From contig NZ_CP072648.1 of assembly GCF_018304825.1 (NCBI RefSeq), forward strand, positions 727,501 to 791,500: a stretch of DNA of 64,000 nucleotides, read 5' to 3'. Every line of letters starts with the position of its first letter. Position 1 is the first letter of the stretch. The translations under genes and the position numbers were made by a program. A model generated the notes under the pieces. That model was not told where the DNA came from. It worked only from the letters and a program-made list of their open reading frames with translations, and did not search any database. Shown here one piece after another: positions 8,621 through 16,337 of this stretch. The stretch is from Chloracidobacterium validum. GTDB taxonomy: Bacteria; Acidobacteriota; Blastocatellia; Chloracidobacteriales; Chloracidobacteriaceae.

Positions 8621-11248
8621 ATGCGACACGATCAGTTTACCCTCCGCGCCCAAGAAGCCATTGCCGCCGCTGTGACCATGACCCAGGAGCGGCAGCACCC
8701 CCAGGTTGAACCCGAACACCTCCTGGTCGCCCTGCTTGAACAAAGCGACGGTATCGCCAAGCCCATGCTGGAAAAGATTGGCGCGCCGGTGCCACGCATC
8801 CTCAAAGAAACCCAGGACGCACTCGGCAAGCTGGCGCAAGTAACCGGTGGTGAGCGTTACTTCTCCGGCCGGGTCTCCACGCTGTTTGTCAATGCGCGCA
8901 AAGAGGCTGACAAGCTTCAGGATGCCTATGTGAGCACGGAGCATTTGCTCCTGGCTTTGGCTGAAGACAAGGAAAGTCAGGCTGGTCGGATTCTCCGGCA
9001 GCAGGGGGTTACACGTGACGCTATTTTGAAAGTCATCAAGGAGCTACGCGGTAACGAGCGAATCGTTGACCAGGACCCGGAGTCAAAGTACCAGTCACTT
9101 CAGAAGTATGGGCGCGACCTCACCGAACTGGCGCGAGCGGGCAAGCTCGATCCAGTCATCGGCCGTGACGACGAAATTCGTCGGGTCATTCAGGTCCTGT
9201 CCCGCCGAACCAAGAACAACCCGGTTCTGATTGGTGAGCCAGGCGTTGGTAAGACGGCCATCGTTGAAGGCCTGGCCATGCGGATTGTGTCGGGGGATGT
9301 GCCGGAATCACTCAAAAACAAGCGGCTGATGACGCTCGACTTAGGTTCGATGCTGGCCGGTGCCAAGTACCGCGGTGAGTTTGAGGATCGCCTCAAGGCA
9401 GTGCTCAAAGAAGTTGTGCGCTCCAACGGCGAAATCATTCTGTTCATTGATGAACTGCACACGCTGGTTGGGGCCGGTGCCAGCGAGGGCGCACTTGACG
9501 CCTCGAACATGCTCAAACCGGCACTGGCGCGGGGTGAGTTGCACTGTGTTGGGGCGACAACGCTCAACGAGTACAAGAAGCACATCGAGAAGGATGCCGC
9601 CCTAGAGCGGCGCTTCCAGCCCGTGTATGTACCCGAACCAACGGTGGAAGACACGATTGCCATTTTGCGCGGACTGAAGGAACGCTATGAGGTTCACCAT
9701 GGTGTCCGCATCAAGGACGCCGCGATTGTGGCGGCAGCCACCCTGTCGAATCGTTACATTGCCGACCGCTTTCTGCCGGACAAGGCCATTGACCTGATTG
9801 ATGAGGCCGCGTCCCGGTTGCGGATTGAGATTGACAGCCTGCCGACTGAGATTGACGAAATTGAGCGCGACATCATGCAGCGCGAAATTGAACGCCAGGC
9901 ACTCCAGCGGGAAGATGATCCGGCATCCCGTGAGCGGCGGGCCAAGATTGAACAAGAGGTTGCCGAGTTACGCGAACGGAGCGCCGCGCTCAAAGCCCGG
10001 TGGACCAATGAGAAAGAAATCATCGAGTCCATTCGTGCAGACAAAGAAACGCTCGAAACTCTCAAACTCGAAGCTGAACGCTATGAACGCACTGGTGACT
10101 ACGCCAAGGTGGCTGAAATTCGCTATGGCTCAATGAATGAGGTGCGACAACGCATCGAAGCCAACCGTGCCAAGCTCGTTAGCCTGCAATCAGCCGGCGC
10201 GATGCTCAAGGAAGAAGTGGATGAAGCCGACATTGCTGCGGTCATTGCCAAGTGGACCGGGATCCCGGTTGCCAAGATGCTCGAAAGCGAAGTGCAGAAG
10301 CTCGTCCACATGGAAGAACGGATGGGGCAGCGGGTGATTGGGCAAGCCGATGCGCTCCGCGCCGTCGCCAATGCGGTACGGCGGGCGCGTGCCGGACTTC
10401 AGGACCCAAACCGTCCGATTGGCTCCTTTATCTTCCTCGGGCCAACCGGCGTTGGCAAAACGGAAACGGCCCGTGCCCTGGCGGAGTTTCTCTTCGATGA
10501 TGAACAAGCCATGGTTCGGCTCGATATGTCGGAGTATATGGAAAAACATACCGTCGCCCGGCTCATCGGGGCCCCTCCCGGCTACGTGGGCTACGACGAA
10601 GGTGGGCAGTTGACCGAGGCGATCCGTCGCCGGCCCTACTCCGTCATCCTGCTGGACGAAATCGAAAAAGCTCACCCAGATGTCTTCAACGTACTGCTCC
10701 AGGTCCTGGATGACGGACGCCTCACTGACGGCAAGGGCCGGACGGTGGATTTCAAAAACACGGTCATTATTATGACCTCAAACATTGGCAGCGGCGAAAT
10801 TCTGGACTGGGGCGGTGATCCTGAGACCGACGCTGACGTGCGCCAGCGGGTGCTCACCTTACTGCGCAGCGTCTTCAAGCCGGAGTTCCTCAACCGTGTC
10901 GACGAAATCGTCATCTTCCACCCGCTCGGACGCCGGCAACTGCACCAGATTATCGGAACGCAACTGGAACGGCTGCGGGCGATGTTGGCCGAGCGGCAAA
11001 TCAACCTGCACCTGACCGATGCGGCTAAGGACTTACTGGCCAGTGAAGGGTTTGACCCGGCCTATGGCGCGCGCCCACTCAAGCGCGCGATCCAAAACTT
11101 GCTTCAGAACCCACTGGCCCTGAAGTTGCTCGATGGTACGATCCTTGATGGGCAGACCATTCGAGTGGATGTCAACGAGACTGGTGAGGCATTTACCTTT
11201 ACGCCTGAAGCAGTGGTCGAGGCCGTGGCGGAAACGGTCAATGCCTAG
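8621..11248 (+). CDS. clpB: ATP-dependent disaggregase ClpB
   Basis: 875 residues, the standard ClpB size. Order: Clp-N repeat domain (about 1-150), AAA-1 with Walker A GEPGVGKT at 205-212 and Walker B LFIDE, a coiled-coil middle domain rich in E/R/L (about 410-525), then AAA-2 with Walker A GPTGVGKT at 607-614 and LLDEIEK. After the second Walker B the sequence runs '[11 protein letters not shown]...[11 protein letters not shown]' with no (I/L/V)G(F/L) ClpP-docking loop, as expected for a disaggregase working with DnaK rather than a protease partner. First gene of a chaperone cluster with hsp20 and grpE, preceded by a good sigma-70 promoter. Start ATG has an 'AACGAGGT' SD. Confidence 0.97.
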   Translation: MRHDQFTLRAQEAIAAAVTMTQERQHPQVEPEHLLVALLEQSDGIAKPMLEKIGAPVPRILKETQDALGKLAQVTGGERYFSGRVSTLFVNARKEADKLQDAYVSTEHLLLALAEDKESQAGRILRQQGVTRDAILKVIKELRGNERIVDQDPESKYQSLQKYGRDLTELARAGKLDPVIGRDDEIRRVIQVLSRRTKNNPVLIGEPGVGKTAIVEGLAMRIVSGDVPESLKNKRLMTLDLGSMLAGAKYRGEFEDRLKAVLKEVVRSNGEIILFIDELHTLVGAGASEGALDASNMLKPALARGELHCVGATTLNEYKKHIEKDAALERRFQPVYVPEPTVEDTIAILRGLKERYEVHHGVRIKDAAIVAAATLSNRYIADRFLPDKAIDLIDEAASRLRIEIDSLPTEIDEIERDIMQREIERQALQREDDPASRERRAKIEQEVAELRERSAALKARWTNEKEIIESIRADKETLETLKLEAERYERTGDYAKVAEIRYGSMNEVRQRIEANRAKLVSLQSAGAMLKEEVDEADIAAVIAKWTGIPVAKMLESEVQKLVHMEERMGQRVIGQADALRAVANAVRRARAGLQDPNRPIGSFIFLGPTGVGKTETARALAEFLFDDEQAMVRLDMSEYMEKHTVARLIGAPPGYVGYDEGGQLTEAIRRRPYSVILLDEIEKAHPDVFNVLLQVLDDGRLTDGKGRTVDFKNTVIIMTSNIGSGEILDWGGDPETDADVRQRVLTLLRSVFKPEFLNRVDEIVIFHPLGRRQLHQIIGTQLERLRAMLAERQINLHLTDAAKDLLASEGFDPAYGARPLKRAIQNLLQNPLALKLLDGTILDGQTIRVDVNETGEAFTFTPEAVVEAVAETVNA

Positions 11249-11299
11249 CCAACTGCCTGAACCTGTTGTTTTGCCTGTTGTTTTGGAGGTAATCAAGCC

Positions 11300-11749
11300 A
11301 TGACACTGCAACGTTTTGATCCATTTCGTGAACTCATCACCCTGCAAAATCGGATGAACAGCCTCTTCAGCGAGGCCGGTTTGCTCCCGCGTTCAACGGC
11401 GCAAGATGAAGCAGCGGCGACTTGGTCGCCGGCGGTGGACATCTACGAAACCGAAAAGGAAATCGTCCTCAAGGCCGAGCTGCCCGATGTCAAGCAAGAA
11501 GATATCCGCGTGAGCGTGGATAACAACCGTCTCTCGGTAACTGGCGAGCGGAAGTTCGAGTCCGAGGTAAAACGTGAGAATTACCACCGCATTGAACGGT
11601 CTTATGGTAGTTTTGCGCGTACTTTCACCTTGCCGCCGACGGTTGACCAGGACGGCATTCGGGCGGAATACAAACAGGGCGTGCTGACGGTTTCACTCCC
11701 GAAGCGTGAAATGGCACAGGGTAAGAACATCAGCATTCAGGTTAGCTAA
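11300..11749 (+). CDS. Small heat-shock protein of the Hsp20/alpha-crystallin family
   Basis: 149 residues with an N-terminal 'FDPFRELITLQNRMNSLF' arm, an alpha-crystallin domain from about 45 to 138 containing the 'W-x-P-x-V-D-I-Y-E-T' opening and the 'A-E-x-x-x-G-V-L-T-V' signature near the end (here AEYKQGVLTVSLPK), and a short C-terminal tail. GGAGGT sits 9 bases before the ATG. These proteins hold unfolding clients as oligomers for ClpB/DnaK. It follows clpB by 51 bases; the gap carries a tandem copy of CCTGTTGTTTT just before the SD. Confidence 0.95.
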   Translation: MTLQRFDPFRELITLQNRMNSLFSEAGLLPRSTAQDEAAATWSPAVDIYETEKEIVLKAELPDVKQEDIRVSVDNNRLSVTGERKFESEVKRENYHRIERSYGSFARTFTLPPTVDQDGIRAEYKQGVLTVSLPKREMAQGKNISIQVS

Positions 11750-11810
11750 CCGTATTCAAGTCAGCTAACCGTGTGGTTGGCGAAATTGTTCTCGCCTGAG
11801 CCTTCATCGG

Positions 11811-11846
11811 ATGATGAACAAAGCCGTTTCCAGCTTTGTTCATCGT
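11811..11846 (+). repeat. 14-bp stem-loop between hsp20 and grpE
   Basis: GATGAACAAAGC at 11813-11824 pairs perfectly with GCTTTGTTCATC at 11833-11844 across an 8-base loop; the flanking T-G and A-T add two more pairs. No U-run follows, so classical intrinsic termination is unlikely. Candidate roles are transcript processing or stability, or tuning of grpE expression relative to hsp20. Confidence 0.6.
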
Positions 11847-11903
11847 CCGACCGATTGAACCAAACTGTGATTGGACAAAACTTTCCCCGCTAAGGAGCTG
11901 GAC

Positions 11904-12575
11904 ATGAGCGATGAACCACGCGAAACAACCGACGCCACTGTGCCGGTTGTTCAGGTTACGGACAAGCGCCGGTTGTACATGGATACTGAGAACCCAGAAT
12001 CGGCTTCCACCGCAGCCGTGGAGGGAGCTACTGGCTCGCTTGATTCGGACTCGCCCACGCTTGAGCAGCTTCAGATGCAACTTGAAGAGCGTGAAGCTCA
12101 ACTCGCGCGCCTCCGGGCGCAGGTTGTCGAATTTGAGTCCAAAACCCAGGCGGAGCTGCGCGAAACGCGCCGCCGTCTGGAGCGTACCTTTGAGCAGCGG
12201 GTGGTGAGTGAACGTCTCGCGCTGATTGAGGATTGGTTAGCTGTGTTTGACAACCTAGATTTGATGGTGGCCGGTGCCGAGAAAGCCACCAAAGATGACC
12301 TTCTGACCGGAATTATGGCCATGCAGCGGCTTCTCAGCCAGGCGCTTCAGCGCCATAATATCGAGCGCATCGAGGCCGTTGGGCAACCTTTTGACCCACA
12401 GGTTCACGAAGCGGTCGAGACCACCACGGTGAGTTCGGAGCAGGATGGGCAGGTTGTCGCTCAGACTCGTCCGGGCTACCGTTTAGGCGAACAACTGATT
12501 CGGCCGGCCCTGGTTTGCGTTGGACGGGCTGAAACCTCGACGGCTGTGCTTTCAGAAACGGAAATTCCGGCATGA
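11904..12575 (+). CDS. grpE: Nucleotide exchange factor GrpE
   Basis: 223 residues. The start at 11904 is preceded by AAGGAG (11892-11897); an upstream in-frame ATG at 11871 has no SD. About 55 acidic/polar N-terminal residues precede a long coiled coil (about 60-120, 'LEQLQMQLEEREAQLARLR'), then the GrpE beta domain with 'VFDNLDLMVAG', 'GIMAMQRLLSQALQRHNIERIEAVGQPFDPQVHEAV' (broken by me for length only in description) and the terminal 'PGYRLGEQLIRPALVCVG' signature. GrpE exchanges ADP on DnaK; dnaK and dnaJ are not in this window, so the cluster groups only part of the chaperone system with ClpB and Hsp20. Confidence 0.93.
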   Translation: MSDEPRETTDATVPVVQVTDKRRLYMDTENPESASTAAVEGATGSLDSDSPTLEQLQMQLEEREAQLARLRAQVVEFESKTQAELRETRRRLERTFEQRVVSERLALIEDWLAVFDNLDLMVAGAEKATKDDLLTGIMAMQRLLSQALQRHNIERIEAVGQPFDPQVHEAVETTTVSSEQDGQVVAQTRPGYRLGEQLIRPALVCVGRAETSTAVLSETEIPA

Positions 12576-12731
12576 CCTAGGTAAAGAACCATTCGACGTA
12601 ACCAGCGTGTATGGTATTCTCGCTTCTGGCTTACCCACTCCCCGCCGGCAGGTACGTTGCGTCTCCACAGGCTCTCGTCGGTTGGATGCGCATCACATAA
12701 ACGACCCATATCATCCTCACCGAGGCACGCT

Positions 12732-15029
12732 ATGATTGACTTTGGCGATTTCGCAGACCGATTTTCAGAAAGCGGACAGCGCGTCATGCGCCGCGCCTAT
12801 GAGGAATCGAAAAACCGCGAGCATAACTTTCTTGCGCCAGAACACATTTTCCTTGCCCTGACGGAAGTCGAGCGTCCGCTTCTCAATGAGATCATGCAGA
12901 GCCTTAATCTCGACCCGCAGGCCATTCGCAACGCGCTGGATGGTCGTCTAGCGATCCAACGTCAGTTTGTTGGCAAGCGGATGAAACTCCACGATGCCAC
13001 ACGTGACATTCTCAACAAAGCCATGCGTCGGGCGCGTCAGAATGGGCGACAGGCGATAGACTCAACTGACTTGCTCATTTCACTCTTTCAAGACGAGGAC
13101 GGCGTAACGGTTTCCGTGCTTCGGCAGTTTGGGGCCGACCCGCAAGACGTCATCGAGCGGGTGGGTTCGCGGCTCAAGTCGCGCGAGGAGCGCGAGGCGC
13201 GCATCAGCCGGAAGTTTGAGTTGCCGCCTTACATCAAGCACTTCGGAACGAGCCTCAACAAGCTGGCGCGTGAAGGGAAGTTGCCACCGGTGATTGGTCG
13301 GGAGCGAGAAATCCAGCAGATGATTGAAATCCTCTGCCACCGCGAACGCGCCAACTCGCCTATTTTGATTGGCGAGCCGGGCGTTGGGAAAACGGCGGTC
13401 GTCGAGGGTCTCGCTCAACTCATTGAGCTGGAACCAGACCGTGTGCCGCGTCGCCTCCGTAATGCGCACATTGTCTCGATGCAGATTTCAAATGTCGTGG
13501 CCGGGACGATGCTACGCGGCATGTTTGAGGAGCGCATTCAAGGCGTCATCAACGAAGTCAAAGAGCGTGAAAACCTCATTCTGTTCATTGATGAGGTTCA
13601 CACCATCGTTGGCGCTGGCTCGGCCATGGGGGCGGCGGCTGACGCAGCGAACATGTTCAAGTCGGCGCTTGGGCGCGGTGAACTACGCATCATCGGGGCC
13701 ACGACCACGACTGAATATAAAGAATATATCGCCGAAGATGAGGCCCTTGCCCGCCGTTTTCGCCCAGTGGTCATTGCCGAGCCAAGCGTTGAGGACACAC
13801 GCAAAATTCTGCATGGGGTTCGGCCACGCCTCGAACAGAACTACGCTGTGGAGATTTCTGACGAAGCCCTGGAAACGGCTTTGGAGATGGCCCCGCGCTA
13901 TATTCGTAGCTTGCACATGCCGGACAAAGTCATCGGCTGGCTGGACACCGCGTCAGTCAAGGTGGAGATCAACCAACCCGATAACCCGCGGGTTCTGAAG
14001 CACCATGTGATTGATGTGATTGCCCAGGAGTCGCGTATCCCACACGACATGATCTTCCGCGAAACGACCGAACGCTTTGCCAACATGGAAGCCGAACTGG
14101 CCAAGCGGGTCATTGGGCAACGCGAAGCCGTCGAGAGTGTGGCGCGCCGCCTCCGGCTCAACAAGGGTCCGCTCAAAGAAAACTTCTACAAGCCAGACGG
14201 CGTGCTGTTGTTCCTCGGCCCGACCGGTGTCGGCAAGACTGAGCTGGCCAAGGCCGTGGCTGAGTTCATGTTCGGCGATGAGCAAAAGATGGTGCGGATT
14301 GACATGTCCGAGTACCAAGACGGCGTCGTTGCGGTCGAAAAGCTAATCGGCATGCCGCGCGGCATCGTTGGTTCAGAGCGCGGCGGCATTTTGACCGAGC
14401 GTCTCCGGGACAATCCCTACACGGTTCTGCTCCTCGACGAAATTGAGAAGGCGTCACCATATCTGCTCAATCTGTTCCTTCAGGCTTTTGACGAGGGGTG
14501 GTTGACGGATGGCCGTGGTAAGAAGGTCTATCTATCCGATGCCATTATCATCATGACCTCGAACCTCGGTAGCGAGAACTTCAAGAAGTACATGAAGCCG
14601 CTTGGTTTTGGCGTCAAATCGCTTGGCGACATGAAGGAAATCAAGAACGAAGTGCTGAAAGCCGCCGAGACGCGCTTCTCGCCGGAGTTTCGGAACCGGA
14701 TTGATGAGATTGTCGTCTTCTCGCCGCTGACGCAGGACGAAGTGCGGCAGATAGCGGTGCTCTACCTCAAGAAAATCGAGCGGCAGATGGCCAAGTTTGG
14801 CAAGTCCATGCAAGTCACCGAAGCCGCCATTGACCAGCTCGTGCAGCAGGGCTTCAGCCCGGCCTATGGCGCGCGTTTCCTCAAGCGGACGATTGATGAA
14901 AAGGTCAAACTCCCGATTACGCTTCAGTGGAGCGCCGCGAATGCCTTTACCGTGGATGCGCGCGACGGGCAGGTGGTGGTGACTGAAGAACGGGCTGAAG
15001 CCAGTCCGGTTTCCTTTTCCGTCAACTGA
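12732..15029 (+). CDS. Clp ATPase with LGF loop, ClpA/ClpC-like unfoldase lacking a coiled-coil middle domain
   Basis: 765 residues from the ATG at 12732 (a longer frame from 12657 reads through the promoter region). Clp-N domain about 1-145, AAA-1 with [14 protein letters not shown] and 'LILFIDEVHTIVGAG', then only a short connection before AAA-2 with [14 protein letters not shown] and 'LLLDEIEK', so the ClpB/ClpC coiled coil is missing. Leu624-Gly625-Phe626 lies exactly between 'MTSNLGS' and 'FSPEFRNRID', where ClpA/ClpC carry their ClpP-docking IGL/VGF tripeptide. This suggests it feeds ClpP, unlike the neighbouring ClpB. It is 156 bases after grpE and may have its own promoter. Which Clp subfamily it belongs to needs a phylogeny; it resembles neither canonical ClpA nor ClpC closely. 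Confidence 0.85.
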   Translation: MIDFGDFADRFSESGQRVMRRAYEESKNREHNFLAPEHIFLALTEVERPLLNEIMQSLNLDPQAIRNALDGRLAIQRQFVGKRMKLHDATRDILNKAMRRARQNGRQAIDSTDLLISLFQDEDGVTVSVLRQFGADPQDVIERVGSRLKSREEREARISRKFELPPYIKHFGTSLNKLAREGKLPPVIGREREIQQMIEILCHRERANSPILIGEPGVGKTAVVEGLAQLIELEPDRVPRRLRNAHIVSMQISNVVAGTMLRGMFEERIQGVINEVKERENLILFIDEVHTIVGAGSAMGAAADAANMFKSALGRGELRIIGATTTTEYKEYIAEDEALARRFRPVVIAEPSVEDTRKILHGVRPRLEQNYAVEISDEALETALEMAPRYIRSLHMPDKVIGWLDTASVKVEINQPDNPRVLKHHVIDVIAQESRIPHDMIFRETTERFANMEAELAKRVIGQREAVESVARRLRLNKGPLKENFYKPDGVLLFLGPTGVGKTELAKAVAEFMFGDEQKMVRIDMSEYQDGVVAVEKLIGMPRGIVGSERGGILTERLRDNPYTVLLLDEIEKASPYLLNLFLQAFDEGWLTDGRGKKVYLSDAIIIMTSNLGSENFKKYMKPLGFGVKSLGDMKEIKNEVLKAAETRFSPEFRNRIDEIVVFSPLTQDEVRQIAVLYLKKIERQMAKFGKSMQVTEAAIDQLVQQGFSPAYGARFLKRTIDEKVKLPITLQWSAANAFTVDARDGQVVVTEERAEASPVSFSVN

Positions 15030-15057
15030 GCCAGCTTGCAGCTTCAACGCTTATCTT

Positions 15058-15081
15058 GGGGACACCCGGCCGGGTGTCCCC
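15058..15081. terminator. Perfect 24-bp palindrome, probable bidirectional terminator
   Basis: Twelve bases (GGGGACACCCGG) are followed directly by their exact complement, between the convergent Clp ATPase gene and argD. On the plus strand it is followed by AAATATTTT. As RNA it would fold into a hairpin with a small loop for both transcripts. Confidence 0.65.
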
Positions 15082-15119
15082 AAATATTTTGGCATCAGTG
15101 ACTTCCTACCTGCGACGAC

Positions 15120-16337
15120 TTAGATGCTCGGCGAGCAGAGAACTTCCGTCAGGACCCCGATGGCGAAAGCCAAGTCGGCTTCGGTCAGAATGAGTGGTGG
15201 GAGGAGGCGGATGACCTGCGTGCCAGCATTGAGCACCAGAAGCCCCCGCGCTTGCGCGGCCGCAATGTATGGGGCGGCTGGTTCGGTGAGTTCAACGCCG
15301 ATCATGAAGCCACGTCCGCGAACGTCCCGAATACGCTCGCTTGGGATGGCGCGAAGCTGCTCAAGAAACCATGCGCCACGCGCTGCGACCTGGGCCGGGA
15401 GCTGCTCCGCTCTGAGAATGCGCAGGGTTGCGCGGGCTGCTGCGCAGGCCAGGGGCGCGCCGCCAAACGTCGTCCCATGCTGACCCGGTGATAGCTTCAC
15501 GACGCGCTCCCCTAACGCCACGGCGCCCATTGGAAAACCGCTGGCAATGCCCTTGGCCATGGTCAGGATGTCGGGCTGAAGGCCAACGGACTCACAAGCA
15601 AAAAACGTCCCAGTTCGCCCAAAGCCCGATTGCACTTCGTCCACGATGAGGAGCGCCCCACGGTCTGAACACAGGCGTTGAGCGCGCTGGAGAAAATCGG
15701 CCGTCCCCGGCTGGACGCCGCCCTCTCCCTGGATGACTTCGAGAATGACGGCGCCGACGTCATCGGTCACGGCCGCTTCAAGCGCCGCGAGGTCATTGTA
15801 GGGAATATAGTTGAAGCCGGGTAGCAACGGCTCGAATGGCTCGCGGTACTTTGGCTCCCAGGTTGCGGTCAACGCGCCGGCCGTGCGTCCGTGGAAGCCA
15901 CGCATCGCCGCAACGACACCGGTGCGGCCGGTCGTCAAGCGCGCGAACTTGAGCGCGGCTTCGTTAGCTTCGGCCCCGGAGTTGCAGAAGAAGACTCGTG
16001 TTAGCCCGGCCGGAAGGACGGTGGACAGTTCGGCATAAAGTTGAGCGCGTTGGTCGTTGCCGAACGAGCCAGAGCAGGCAATGAGCGTTGCGGCCTGGTG
16101 GCTGATTGCCGCCACGACGGCTGGATGGCAGTGGCCGAGGCTAGCCACGCCGTAGGCGGCCGTACAATCGAGGTAGCGCCGTCCATCGGCGTCCCAAACA
16201 TAAGCGCCTTGCCCGCGGGTCAGGGTGATGCCCCGCGGCACGTACAAGCCTAAGCCATGCCGTGACTCAAGCGCCGCAAACGTTTCCTCTCCGGGGTCAA
16301 CCTGCGTGGCAGTTCCATTGAGTACGGCGTCACGCAT
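15120..16337 (-). CDS. argD: Class-III aminotransferase, acetylornithine aminotransferase type
   Basis: 405 residues of a PLP-dependent fold-type I enzyme. The start at 16337 overlaps the stop of the upstream response-regulator gene by eight bases (ATGCGTGA), implying translational coupling. Visible motifs: 'DADGRRYLDC', 'LGHCHPAV', 'FFCNSGAEANEAALKFAR', 'GFHGRTAGAL', 'VILEVIQGEGG', 'LLIVDEVQSGFGRTG' with the PLP-nitrogen Asp, and the Schiff-base Lys in 'TMAKGIASGFPMGA'. ArgD converts N-acetylglutamate semialdehyde to N-acetylornithine; members also act in lysine synthesis (DapC or LysJ type), and sequence alone does not separate these. No other arg or lys gene is nearby. Confidence 0.85.
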   Translation of the reverse strand: MRDAVLNGTATQVDPGEETFAALESRHGLGLYVPRGITLTRGQGAYVWDADGRRYLDCTAAYGVASLGHCHPAVVAAISHQAATLIACSGSFGNDQRAQLYAELSTVLPAGLTRVFFCNSGAEANEAALKFARLTTGRTGVVAAMRGFHGRTAGALTATWEPKYREPFEPLLPGFNYIPYNDLAALEAAVTDDVGAVILEVIQGEGGVQPGTADFLQRAQRLCSDRGALLIVDEVQSGFGRTGTFFACESVGLQPDILTMAKGIASGFPMGAVALGERVVKLSPGQHGTTFGGAPLACAAARATLRILRAEQLPAQVAARGAWFLEQLRAIPSERIRDVRGRGFMIGVELTEPAAPYIAAAQARGLLVLNAGTQVIRLLPPLILTEADLAFAIGVLTEVLCSPSI

